Both the position numbers and the translations under genes were made by a program. Of a stretch of DNA of 64,000 bases, positions 1 through 8,077 are shown one piece after another. Each line of letters starts with the position of its first letter. Within the stretch, counting starts at the first letter, position 1. Origin of the DNA: Pelosinus fermentans DSM 17108 (GTDB taxonomy: Bacteria > Bacillota > Negativicutes > DSM-13327); contig NZ_AKVN02000001.1 in the NCBI RefSeq assembly GCF_000271485.2, positions 500,001 through 564,000 on the forward strand, read 5' to 3'. The notes beneath the pieces were generated by a model. It searched no databases. It was not told where the DNA came from and saw only the letters and a program-made list of their open reading frames with translations.

Positions 1-140
1 GATATGATAAAACATTGTGCGGAGCCCAATCAAATTAAGTAAATGTTTATTTGATAGATGATTTCAGCACAATCAATTTAAGCTTAAGCTTATGTTGATT
101 GTTTGTGATGCTCTTTTATAAATATTGAATTTGAATATTT

Positions 141-172
141 GGCCGTAGACAATGTTTTGTCTACGGCCTTTT
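141..172 (+). terminator. Intrinsic terminator
   Basis: GGCCGTAGAC and GTCTACGGCC form a perfect 10-bp stem with an 8-nt loop, followed by TTTT. It presumably ends a transcript entering from the left edge. Positions 1-140 hold no gene that I can support. Confidence 0.8.
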
Positions 173-225
173 GCTAGCTTTTTTCAAGGACATATTATGT
201 CTATTGGCATAGTTAGTATAAAAGC

Positions 226-269
226 AGAGGGCTTGCACCTACGGGTGTATAGTTTCCTCTACTTTTTTG
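226..269 (+). promoter_or_regulatory. Terminator-like leader hairpin before the MATE gene
   Basis: AGAGG (226-230) can pair with CCTCT (256-260) and encloses a second small hairpin, CACC-TACG-GGTG. The outer stem is followed by ACTTTTTTG. It lies 35 bp before the MATE start, so it could be an attenuator controlling the pump. No known riboswitch class was recognised. Confidence 0.5.
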
Positions 270-303
270 TTTATATTTTAAAAGAAAAGGATGTAGTCTA
301 AAA

Positions 304-1662
304 ATGGAAAACTCAGAACAGGATTTAACAATTGGAAGTGTACAAAAAAAACTTATAAAATTTGCAATGCCCTTATTTGTTGCTAATTTGCTCCAATCAT
401 TTTACAGCATTGTAGATATGTTGGTTGTTGGCCGAATGGTTGGGAGCACTGGGCTTGCAGCAATCAGCAATGCTTCAGTGATTAGCTTTATCATTAACTC
501 AATTTGTATTGGCGTTACAATGGGCGGCACAGTATTAGTTGCTCAGTATAAAGGAGCTAATGATGAACAGGGTCAGAAAAAGACGGTAGGAACCTTGTTT
601 ACTATATCTGCCATTGCTTCGATTATCGTTACCGTGATAGGGCTACTTGTATATAAGCCCGTGTTTGAACTTCTCGACGTGCCGTCTGCTTCTATGAAAG
701 ACGCTTGCGATTATATGCTGATAATATGTTTAGGAACATTTTTTGTGTTTGGATACAATGCTGTCTGCTCAATTATGAAAGGATTTGGCGACTCAAAAAG
801 TTCACTCTATTTTATTGCGGTGGCTACTGTCGTTAATATTTTTCTTGATTTGATTTTAGTTGGGCCTTTTGGATTGGGGACAAAAGGTGCCGCTTATGCA
901 ACTGTTTTTTCACAAGGCATTTCTCTCATAATTTCAATTATTTGCTTGCGGCGCAGCGGTTTTATTTTTGATTTCAAGTTGCAAAGTTTTGGCATTGATA
1001 GGGACAAACTGATTGCCATTTTGAAAGTAGGATTACCTACTGCAATTCAAATGGTAGTTGTTAATATTTCGTATCTCTTGATTACAGGTATGCTCAATCA
1101 CTTTGGTGTCTCGGTAGCAGCAGCTTCGGGCATTGGATTAAAAGTAAATACTTTCGCCGGTATGCCCTGTTGGGCGCTTGGTCAAGCGGTTACGGCTATG
1201 GTAGGACAAAATATAGGAGCGAAAAACATTGAACGTGTTCAAAATACTACGACAATAGGACTGCGTCTGAATATAATCATTACTTTACTTGTCGTGATAC
1301 TTGTACAGATATTTGCAAAACCCATTGTAATGCTTTTTGAGCCGAAAAATTTAGAGGTGATTCAAGAAGGTGTTTTATATTTAAGAATATGTTGTTCTAT
1401 AAACAGCTTGATTTACGCGGCGATGTATACTTTTGACTCCTTTGCTATTGGTATTGGGGCTGCAAACATAGCCATGTGTAATGCACTGTTAGACGCAGTC
1501 ATTGTACGTTTACCTGTAAGCTGGTCTTTAGCTTTTATACTTCATTATGGTTTTACAGGAATTTATATAGGACAGGCACTTTCTCCGATATTGCCGGCTA
1601 TCGTTGGTGCAATTTATTTTTATCGGAAAGGATGGAGACATAAAAAGTTTTTACATAGTTAA
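304..1662 (+). CDS. MATE family multidrug/Na+ efflux transporter
   Basis: This 452-residue, strongly hydrophobic protein has the length and about 12-helix layout of the MATE family, which exports cationic drugs or metabolites in exchange for Na+ or H+. The N-terminal segment KFAMPLFVANLLQSFYSIVD is typical of the first helix (P and Q in a helix followed by YSIVDMLVVGR). An internal repeat is visible as two halves of about 220 residues, the second starting near VGLPTAIQM. The ATG has AAGGATG about 9 nt upstream. The gene follows a terminator-like leader and stands alone. The substrate cannot be inferred. Confidence 0.9.
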   Translation: MENSEQDLTIGSVQKKLIKFAMPLFVANLLQSFYSIVDMLVVGRMVGSTGLAAISNASVISFIINSICIGVTMGGTVLVAQYKGANDEQGQKKTVGTLFTISAIASIIVTVIGLLVYKPVFELLDVPSASMKDACDYMLIICLGTFFVFGYNAVCSIMKGFGDSKSSLYFIAVATVVNIFLDLILVGPFGLGTKGAAYATVFSQGISLIISIICLRRSGFIFDFKLQSFGIDRDKLIAILKVGLPTAIQMVVVNISYLLITGMLNHFGVSVAAASGIGLKVNTFAGMPCWALGQAVTAMVGQNIGAKNIERVQNTTTIGLRLNIIITLLVVILVQIFAKPIVMLFEPKNLEVIQEGVLYLRICCSINSLIYAAMYTFDSFAIGIGAANIAMCNALLDAVIVRLPVSWSLAFILHYGFTGIYIGQALSPILPAIVGAIYFYRKGWRHKKFLHS

Positions 1663-1689
1663 TCAGTAAAAATCGAAATCACCTGCTGA

Positions 1690-1917
1690 ATGGCAATAAA
1701 AAAAGCCGTAATTCGGTTGTCGCTCCCCGCCTCTGTTTCGATTTGCACCATTCTTATCACAAAAATCGAAACGGAGGAAAAATACTATGTCAAAATCAAT
1801 CTACGGGATTATTACCCGTTTTATTCATCGGACTGCTTTATCGAAGTGTCGGACGAGCTGGCAGTGTTTTTAGAGGGCTGCGACAAAGCAGAGAACGTCC
1901 TAATGAAGAGTGTGTAA
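1690..1917 (+). pseudogene. Truncated conjugative-element sigma-like ORF
   Basis: The last 45 or so residues contain VKINLRDYYPFYSSDCFIEV, which strongly resembles the N-terminus of small sigma-70-like proteins of Tn916/Tn1549-type integrative elements (consensus MKxNLRDFYPFYTxDxFIEV). Such proteins normally continue for another 100 or more residues, but a stop comes at 1917. The first 30 residues look like non-coding sequence read through. I read it as the 5' scrap of a lost conjugative element and not as a working gene. Confidence 0.5.
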
Positions 1918-1940
1918 CATAAGTAGAATTTAACAGTTAT

Positions 1941-2071
1941 AAAGAGAAGCTACCATAATAAATTAGTTCGTAAATTTATGGTCAGCTTTTCTTTTATTTG
2001 ATATGAGTGATAGAAACACAATTGAGAACTTATCGATTTTAAATGGGACAAAGAACCTGTCCCCGTGTCCC
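1941..2071. repeat. Element A, partial copy
   Basis: This copy has GAGAAGCTACCATAATAA (left arm of the central hairpin), a decayed right arm, and the right-end motif GGGACAaAGAACCTGTCCCC followed by GTGTCCC. Further copies are at 3729, 5821, 8692 and (partial) 14181. Confidence 0.85.
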
Positions 2072-2101
2072 ACCTTTCTAGCTAAGTTGAAAATAGCAAT
2101 G

Positions 2102-2941
2102 TTAGTAGGTATTTCGCAGGGGAATTTTACTTTCACACGGAACACCTGTTTGGCATTTGCCGCAACCATATCTTGGAGCATATTTTTCAATAATTTTATC
2201 CGAAAATGCCGAGCAGGCCATATGATCTTTTCCTTCTTCAATAGAGATTGCTCCAGCGGGGCATTTTTTTACGCAGGCACCGCATAGGCAGCAATATTCA
2301 TAAATAGATTTGTAGTTTCTTGTGTCAGGGGGGAGTTCCAGTTCGGTAATAATGCTGGCGAATCTTCCGGCAACACCTTTAGCTGTTATTAGGCCTTTAG
2401 AAAGCCCGAATGTACCCAATCCGCAAATAAAAGCGACATGTCTTTCCGACCAATTGCTGGTAAAGGCGGCTTGGGGATGGGGTGTATTGGGGTTGAACCC
2501 GGCTTTTGACCAAAAATTTTCATCAAGCGACGGCACTATGCTATTATAACCTGCGCGTAGCAATATGGAATTTAAATAGGTGGTTAATTTATTTAGAAAC
2601 GCTTGTCCTTCAATACGACCATGCAGCCATGCGTCGGCAGGCCAGACACTGTCTTTAGTATTTTCTCTTTTGATTTGCTGACTAAAGGGAAGGAAAAAAG
2701 AGATAACTGTTTTTGCTTCTGGCAGCCATTGCTGTGGATGTCGGACATGATCGCCAATTGCAGTTGGCTTTTTTAATTCATCGAAATATGGATCAGCCGC
2801 AGAGCCAAAGGCAAAAATAGGATCTTCAAATATTTTCATACCGATTACCTGTGTAGAAAGAGCAAATTCTTTAGTTATATAATTGTCTTTTTCGTTTTCT
2901 ACAAAGTGCGCAGCGGCTTTACATATATTTGTTTTATTCAT
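2102..2941 (-). CDS. Ferredoxin-like 4Fe-4S double-cluster protein (QueG-related)
   Basis: The protein (about 279 residues from the chosen start) ends in a double-cluster ferredoxin domain: CCLCGACVKKCP followed by a second cysteine group in YGCGKCQTGVPC. The upstream part resembles the epoxyqueuosine-reductase-like family (RHVAFICGLGTFGLSKGLIT), a group of mostly unassigned iron-sulfur reductases. I chose ATG at 2941 because AAAGGTGATG lies just upstream; an in-frame ATG at 2947 and a longer reading to 3049 have no better site. It is divergent from the LysR pseudogene, the usual arrangement for a regulator and its target. The substrate is unknown; true QueG is longer. Confidence 0.8.
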   Translation of the reverse strand: MNKTNICKAAAHFVENEKDNYITKEFALSTQVIGMKIFEDPIFAFGSAADPYFDELKKPTAIGDHVRHPQQWLPEAKTVISFFLPFSQQIKRENTKDSVWPADAWLHGRIEGQAFLNKLTTYLNSILLRAGYNSIVPSLDENFWSKAGFNPNTPHPQAAFTSNWSERHVAFICGLGTFGLSKGLITAKGVAGRFASIITELELPPDTRNYKSIYEYCCLCGACVKKCPAGAISIEEGKDHMACSAFSDKIIEKYAPRYGCGKCQTGVPCESKIPLRNTY

Positions 2942-2977
2942 TTTCATCACCTTTGTTGTATGTATTTTTCTAGTATA

Positions 2978-3555
2978 TTTGTTTACAGTTTTAGTTATGC
3001 TGCTAAAATTCTCGGGTATGCCCAACCTACGGTTACTATGCATATTCAATTATTGGAAGAAGAATTCCAGGTAAAGCTTTTTGAACGATTGGGACTTTTC
3101 TGAAGAGGTGAAGTTTGGTTCGATTCAGGAAGAATCGATTGTGGTGGTCATTGCGCCCGATCACCCTTTTTGCAGGTATTCGGCGCTAGGTATTCAAGAT
3201 TTTCAAACCGAGAATTTGATTATAACCCAGGAGAATTGCACGTATCGGGCTATGATTGATGAACTTTTACAGGAAGCGGGGGTTCAGCCTCATTCTCTGA
3301 TTGAAATCAACAATATTCAAGCCATTAAACAATTGGTTATGAGTGGCTTGAGGATTACTGTTTTGCCACGTGTTTCCGTAGAATATGAGCTACGCAAAAT
3401 TTGCTGACAGAAGTGCCGTGGAAAGGACCTCCTTTAAGGGTTTTTACTCAAATAGCTTATTATTGAAAAAATCAAATTGGAATGTTCCAATATATGTTTA
3501 TAAAGGTGAATCAGAAGACGAATTGATTAATAAATTGGAAGAATTGGCAAGATGA
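2978..3555 (+). pseudogene. LysR-family regulator, internally deleted and frameshifted
   Basis: A piece of the winged-helix domain (AAKILGYAQPTVTMHIQLLE...VKLFERLG) is joined directly to the last third of a substrate-binding domain in another frame (EESIVVVIAPDHPF...INNIQAIKQLVMSGLRITVLP). About 90-100 central residues are missing and the start codon region is not recognisable. A further frameshift near 3410 precedes a C-terminal tail ending ELINKLEELAR at 3555. Both halves align with the intact LysR at 45765 (AAQYLGYTQSSVTTHIQLLE; CHIQTIKQMVINNLGITILP). It once probably controlled the divergent iron-sulfur gene. Confidence 0.85.
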
Positions 3556-3662
3556 ATAAAAGATTATGAAAGCGTGTCTTTCTTATTAAAGGACAGTTTT
3601 CACGGATGGAATATCATCTGCTCAGGTGTTGCATTACAATATATGAAACTAGAATATTAAAT

Positions 3663-3740
3663 ATGCAAAAAGTAGCAATAGTCAAGGTAGATAGTTTTGA
3701 TTACATTTACGAAGATGTAGAAAAAGGCGTAAATCAGTAA
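3663..3740 (+). pseudogene. DUF362-type gene, N-terminal scrap 1
   Basis: This 25-codon reading frame starts MQKVAIVKVDSFDY and continues YEDVEKGV, matching my recollection of the start of DUF362 iron-sulfur proteins (VALVKCxSYDYExVxxAVxxGI). It is cut by element A, whose left palindrome supplies the TAA stop. Scraps that look like the next parts of the same protein appear at 4614 and at 5770. Confidence 0.5.
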
Positions 3741-3985
3741 CTACCCATCCATAGGTAGTTACTGATTTACAATTAATAAGAAACCTGAAACAGAGCCTCG
3801 CTTTGGTAAAATAATGCTTATAATGTAAAAATATAGCAGGATTTGGCATTTATAAAAGAGAAGCTACCATAATAAGTTAGTTAGTAATTTATTATGGTAG
3901 CTTCTCTTTTAGTTGACTCTGACGATAGAAACACAATTGAGAACTTATCGATTTAAATGGGACAAGGAACCTGTCCCCGTGTCCC
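3729..3985. repeat. Element A, copy 1 (about 257 bp)
   Basis: The left end is a perfect palindrome with 17-nt arms (GTAAATCAGTAACTACC) and an 8-nt loop. The middle carries a long hairpin, AGAGAAGCTACCATAATAA paired with its complement across a 12-nt loop (about 3856-3910). The right end is GGGACAAGGAACCTGTCCCC followed by GTGTCCC. It contains no ORF, so it is a MITE- or REP-like element mobilised, if at all, by an enzyme coded elsewhere. Confidence 0.9.
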
Positions 3986-4024
3986 ATTTAGGTATAGGAT
4001 TAAATAAATATAAGGAGGAAAAAC

Positions 4025-4420
4025 ATGGGGGAATATGTAGTTGGCATTTTAATTGCCGGAGGAATCTATAATATATTACTGGCTGTTTTTCATATCATGT
4101 TCTGGCGCATGGATAAATTTAACTGGAAAGAAGAATTACCAAAGATGTCCAGTATAAATATGGCAGTCATTCAGTTGTTGAATGTTGCTGTCATCGTATT
4201 CTTCTTTTTAATCTCATATATCAGCATTTTTCACACACGGGAACTGTTGAGTAGTGGGCTGGGTAAAACTGTCTTATTAGGTGTATCGTTATTTTGGTTG
4301 ATCAGACTAGGCGGGGAATTTACCTTTAAAAAAGGAACACCAGCTAATCCAGTATTAGTGGTCATTTTGGTAATAGGAGCGTTATTATATTTAATTCCTG
4401 CGTTATCAGTAACGGCATAG
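4025..4420 (+). CDS. Small integral membrane protein, unknown function
   Basis: This 131-residue protein has four predicted membrane helices (about residues 4-26, 45-68, 82-100 and 108-128) with short polar loops, and no family that I recognise. The start is well set by TAAGGAGG 7 nt before ATG. It lies between element A and element B; the last 10 codons plus element B recur at 8954 with the rest of the gene absent, so the locus was once duplicated. Its neighbours suggest that it came in with the repeats. Confidence 0.7.
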   Translation: MGEYVVGILIAGGIYNILLAVFHIMFWRMDKFNWKEELPKMSSINMAVIQLLNVAVIVFFFLISYISIFHTRELLSSGLGKTVLLGVSLFWLIRLGGEFTFKKGTPANPVLVVILVIGALLYLIPALSVTA

Positions 4421-4510
4421 ATAAATATAGGACAGGGGGACGTAGGAAGTGTCCGAATGGAATTGTCTTTTGACTTTCAGTAAGACATACCTACCGTCCC
4501 CTTGTCTTAT
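4390..4510. repeat. Element B, copy 1 (121-bp duplicated segment)
   Basis: This segment covers the 3' end of the membrane-protein gene and a REP-like palindrome (GACAGGGGGACG... with ...CGTCCCCTTGTC). The same 121 bp recurs at 8954-9074 with three mismatches. Confidence 0.9.
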
Positions 4511-4613
4511 GTGAGATTATAGATAATTATGGACCTTATATTGGAAATGAAAATAGTGTGTGTATGAAAAAGAAGTTAATATAATAGTAGCATTGCTTGG
4601 ATGATCTTAAATA

Positions 4614-4703
4614 ATGAATAAAGTTCAGCAGTTAAATAAATTTATAAATCCAGGTGATAAAGTTCTATTAAAGCCCAGTTCTCAAAAAGAACTTAATTTA
4701 TAA
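4614..4703 (+). pseudogene. DUF362-type gene scrap 2
   Basis: A 29-codon frame includes LNKFINPGDKVLLKP, matching the DUF362 segment LEKFVKPGxKVLLKPN that normally follows the first 30 residues. It breaks off right after the KP codons. The 10-mer TATTAAAGCC at this break reappears at the far side of the aminotransferase gene (about 5774), where the frame resumes with ILKPN. Confidence 0.45.
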
Positions 4704-4725
4704 AATTGGAGATAAAAACTAAGTT

Positions 4726-5835
4726 ATGAATAGTGAAGATAGAATATATGATATAGTTGATGCTCGTAAAAAAGACACAGTAGATTTGAGTGTTAACACA
4801 AACCCTTTAGGAATGCCAGAGTCGGCTAAAATAGCTATTATAAGAGGAATGGAACTGTATGCACAGTATCCTGACGAAAAATGCACCATTTTATCTGAAG
4901 AAATTGCACAACATTGTTCAGGTATATCTGCGAAGCAAGTTTTATGCGTCAGTGGTGTGGATGATGCGATCTATCGGATTATATTTGCGCAACATCCAAG
5001 AAAAGCGCTTCTATTGGCTCCTACCTATGAAGACTATGAAAAAGCATTACGTAATGATGGATGTACTGTGATATATCATTTTTTACAAAAAGAGGAAAAG
5101 TATCAAATTACAGAAACGATTTTGGATTCATTAACTAATGAAGTAGACATGTTTTTTTTATGTAATCCGAATAATCCAACAGGACAAGTCATTGGAAGAA
5201 AATTTCTCAGTCGGATATTAGATAAGTGCCAAGAGAATGGAACTATCTTGGTTGTAGACGAGAGTTTTATTGATTTTTTGGATGAGTCAGAACAATATAC
5301 TGCTAAAGGATTAATTAATACATATCCCAATCTTGTAGTTCTAGACGGATTTACTAAACTATATGCTATGCCGGGCTTGCGGTTAGGATTTTGCATATCT
5401 AGTAATGAAGAATTATTAGGAAAAATATTTGCAGCAGGACAACCTTGGGGTGTGTCTATTCCAGCACAAATAGCTGGGATTACGGCATTAAAAGATAGAA
5501 AATATTTAAAGGAAACTCATGAATTAATCCAGACAGAAAAAAAGTGGTTGCTTAAAGAATTGGGCAATTTGAAAATTGATGTATGGGGTAGTTGCGCCAA
5601 TTATCTCTTTTTTCCAGCACCTTTGCCTAATATGCGACAGCTTTTGGAAGAAGATAATATTCTTTTGCGAAATTGTGAAAATTTTGTTGGGTTAAACGGA
5701 GAATTTTGTCGGGTTGCGATTAGAACGCATCAAGAAAATGAGAAGTTTATTGCTACAATTCGAAAACGTGTTATATTAAAGCCAAACATGGTCGAAGGTG
5801 TCGACAAAGGTATTGGAGGAACTACCCATCCATAG
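4726..5835 (+). CDS. PLP-dependent class I/II aminotransferase (HisC/CobD-like) with foreign C-terminal tail
   Basis: Fold-type I aminotransferase related to histidinol-phosphate aminotransferase and threonine-phosphate decarboxylase. Visible signatures are SVNTNPLGMP near residue 23, CNPNNPTGQV (PLP site), VVDESFIDF, and the lysine region LDGFTKLYAMPGLRLGF, whose K should bind PLP. The true domain ends near residue 348 (NEKFIATIRKR). The last 21 residues (ILKPNMVEGVDKGIGGTTHP) instead look like a DUF362 segment, and the stop comes from element A. The weak GGAG site is about 14 nt from ATG. No partner gene indicates the substrate. Confidence 0.8.
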   Translation: MNSEDRIYDIVDARKKDTVDLSVNTNPLGMPESAKIAIIRGMELYAQYPDEKCTILSEEIAQHCSGISAKQVLCVSGVDDAIYRIIFAQHPRKALLLAPTYEDYEKALRNDGCTVIYHFLQKEEKYQITETILDSLTNEVDMFFLCNPNNPTGQVIGRKFLSRILDKCQENGTILVVDESFIDFLDESEQYTAKGLINTYPNLVVLDGFTKLYAMPGLRLGFCISSNEELLGKIFAAGQPWGVSIPAQIAGITALKDRKYLKETHELIQTEKKWLLKELGNLKIDVWGSCANYLFFPAPLPNMRQLLEEDNILLRNCENFVGLNGEFCRVAIRTHQENEKFIATIRKRVILKPNMVEGVDKGIGGTTHP

Positions 5836-6068
5836 GTAGTCACTAATTTACAACTAATAAGAAACCTGAAACAGAGCCTCGCTTTGGTAAAATAATGCTT
5901 ATAATGTAAAAATATAGAAGGATTTGGCATTTATAAAAGAGAAGCTACCATAATAAATTAGTTAGTAATTTATTATGGTAGCTTCTCTTTTAGTTGACAC
6001 TAAGCGATAGAAAGATAATTAAAAACTGATTGGTATTGAATGGGACAAGGAACCTGTCCCCGTGTCCC
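5821..6068. repeat. Element A, copy 2
   Basis: Nearly identical to copy 1 from AACTACCCATCCATAGG onward, but the left palindrome arm is replaced by the DUF362-like codons for GGTTHP. It has the same central GAGAAGCTACC hairpin and the same GGGACAAGGAACCTGTCCCC right end. Confidence 0.9.
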
Positions 6069-6107
6069 TTTCCCGTGTCCCTTTCCCGTGTCCCTTTCCC
6101 GTGTCCC
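6061..6107. repeat. 13-bp tandem repeat at the end of element A
   Basis: CGTGTCCC occurs four times at exact 13-bp spacing (6061, 6074, 6087, 6100), with TTTCC between copies. It extends the right-end motif of element A copy 2 and suggests slippage or repeated end addition. From 6108 to 6301 I see no gene. Confidence 0.9.
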
Positions 6108-6301
6108 TTCCAATGAGTAAATAAGCAAGTGAAAATCTCTGAAAATACTTTGCTTTTGGATAAGGAAACCTTCGGAAAAATAAAGACGGATTCCTTAAAA
6201 AATCCCAACAAGATATGTGGGCTCTGTCATTTTCAAGAATTTTTGTCAGAGATAACAATAAAATTAAGTGTCGGCCACTATTCATCTTAGATATGTTGGG
6301 A

Positions 6302-6375
6302 TGTCGCAGGGACGGGGTTGTCGACAATGCAACTGGCTTGAAGGTTAGTGTCAGTAACCCCCGTCCCCATGACAC
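6302..6375. repeat. Element C, copy 1 (REP-like palindrome)
   Basis: TGTC...GGGACGGGGTT pairs with AACCCCCGTCCC...GACA across a short loop. A homologous copy lies at 9318-9384. Each copy sits within about 45 bp upstream of a putative defence gene (6399 and 9428). Confidence 0.85.
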
Positions 6376-6398
6376 CTTGATTTAAAGGAGGCTCAAGA

Positions 6399-7586
6399 AT
6401 GGATATTACCGAAGTGGTAAAGACAATAAAAGATAGTTATGAGAATGTTGATGTAAAAGTTGATGACAACAAAATTAAAATAATTAAAAAGGAATGGAAA
6501 AGGGAAGTTGAATTTGAGTTTAATACAGATAATCTTAATGAGACAATAGATGATATAAGCTATTTTCTCTCTTATGTTTACATACCATTTAAAGGATGTC
6601 TAAATAAGAATAAAGTAGAAATTGCTATAACCATATCCAATACTATTTTTCCTATGCAGTTTAGCGGAGAAGAAGTATCTGATGATGAGAAAAAAGAAGA
6701 AAATATATGCTTTGACATTGGTTGTGTAACTAATGATTTTATAAAAATACTGGATTCGAGACATGATTTTAGATGGGCTTCTCCAGATGAGTTTCTTTCC
6801 ACTCTTCAAATATTTAATTTGGATAAAGTAACAAAAAGATCATATGATGAAGAAAACTTCTTTGAAGATGTAGTTTTAAAAGTTGCAAAAGATATTATTT
6901 TTGATTTGTCGACTAGGTATTCTTTAAATCTAAAGCTATATGAGGTGCCTGAAACAGAAGAGATTGATAATGATCCTTTTTATGAAGCAGCAGATATCCT
7001 AAAAACACAGGAACACTTTTCACTTAAAGTTAGTTATGATGAAGATTTGACTAATTATTATTACCGAGCATTGCAGATGGATAATAGTGAATTTAAGTAT
7101 CTCGCGTATTATCAGGTAATGGAATGTATTTTTGATGAGGTATATCTTGAGGAAACCATTTATGATGTTAGACAGATTATTAACTCGAGTGGTTTTTCAA
7201 GTTATAAAAATGATGATGTTATGTCAATTATAAAGGTAGTTGAGCAATATAATAAGAACAAAACCGATCGTGAAAAAATGAAGGTTATACTCGAAAAATA
7301 TTTTAGAGGTAGTACACACGATGAGGCCTACTTTATTGCTAACAAAGAGATTATTGAGTTACTTACCAAAAAAGGTGAAATTCAAAAAAAAGAAGATATA
7401 AAAGACATACAAAAGTTAACAAATGTCATTTATGATTTTAGATGTAAATGTACACATTCAAATCGTAAATTCCCTTTCCGAAAAACTTTTGATAATACAG
7501 ATAATGAACTTGGTATTTATATATCTATAATTAAAAAAATCGCAGAAAGGGTAATTAGCAACTATAATGTAATGTTATTAAAATAA
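6399..7586 (+). CDS. Probable HEPN-domain protein, putative defence ribonuclease
   Basis: This AT-rich 395-residue acidic protein has no full-length family that I recognise. Near the C-terminus FRCKCTHSN gives an R348-x4-H353 motif, the catalytic signature of HEPN ribonucleases, placed in a helical segment before a final helix (IYISIIKKIAERVI). The middle (YYRALQMDNSEFKYLAYYQVMECIF) resembles helical segments before HEPN motifs in abortive-infection proteins. AAAGGAGG precedes the ATG at good spacing. It stands alone between repeats, close to SIR2-HerA and STAND genes. Ribonuclease activity is inference from the motif; an ordinary structural HEPN or a different helical protein remains possible. 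Confidence 0.6.
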   Translation: MDITEVVKTIKDSYENVDVKVDDNKIKIIKKEWKREVEFEFNTDNLNETIDDISYFLSYVYIPFKGCLNKNKVEIAITISNTIFPMQFSGEEVSDDEKKEENICFDIGCVTNDFIKILDSRHDFRWASPDEFLSTLQIFNLDKVTKRSYDEENFFEDVVLKVAKDIIFDLSTRYSLNLKLYEVPETEEIDNDPFYEAADILKTQEHFSLKVSYDEDLTNYYYRALQMDNSEFKYLAYYQVMECIFDEVYLEETIYDVRQIINSSGFSSYKNDDVMSIIKVVEQYNKNKTDREKMKVILEKYFRGSTHDEAYFIANKEIIELLTKKGEIQKKEDIKDIQKLTNVIYDFRCKCTHSNRKFPFRKTFDNTDNELGIYISIIKKIAERVISNYNVMLLK

Positions 7587-8076
7587 ATGTGGTAAAAATA
7601 CAATAGTGTAGGATTAGATTGGATATTCTTGCTAACTTCGCAAGTGTTTTGATAATTGTGAAGTTAGAAAAATCTGGGCCTTACAGACGGCAATGTCAAC
7701 TTTCCAGCTGATAAGGCTCGTGAACAATCGGGTTTTGATGGGATTTGTGAGGTCACGGATCAGTTTTTAGAACTCCAGTCCAACGTCGTTGTAAACTAGG
7801 TTTTAAAGCGTGAAATTCCTAGGGTTATGGGATCTGTTTCTAAATAATTGTAAATACACATAACTGTAGCTTCTAGGGGACGGTTCCTCTGAGTTTGTTG
7901 TGGTGTGAAAAAGGAAGTGCCGAATCAATATATTGTGAATACAAAATTCCTGCAGGAATTTGTTTTTTAAGGATAAATTAATTAGAAATATGAGAATTAT
8001 TTAAAAAAAAGATTATAAGTAGAATGGCAGACAATAAGATAAGAGGTAGAACTGACTCGATGGAACCGTCCCCTTG
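7587..8076. other. Gene-free stretch with gene scrap and REP-like inverted repeat
   Basis: At 7675-7798 one frame reads LTDGNVNFPADKAREQSGFD..., about 40 residues between stops, which looks like a remnant of an unidentified gene. GGGGACGGTTCC (near 7876) and GGAACCGTCCCC (near 8060) form an inverted repeat bounding about 200 bp. Inside it, AAATTCCTGCAGGAATTT followed by GTTTTTT (about 7943-7967) looks like a terminator. Confidence 0.5.
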
Positions 8077-8077
8077 A

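Noticed and set aside
2000-2600. Plus-strand ORFs opposite the iron-sulfur gene
   Set aside because: They are antisense readings of a well-supported gene with clear cysteine motifs on the minus strand.
3857-3912. Central hairpin of element A as an ordinary terminator
   Set aside because: It recurs with the whole 250-bp element at several loci and is not tied to gene ends.
6058-6112. Short tandem repeats as a CRISPR array
   Set aside because: The period is 13 bp with no variable spacers.
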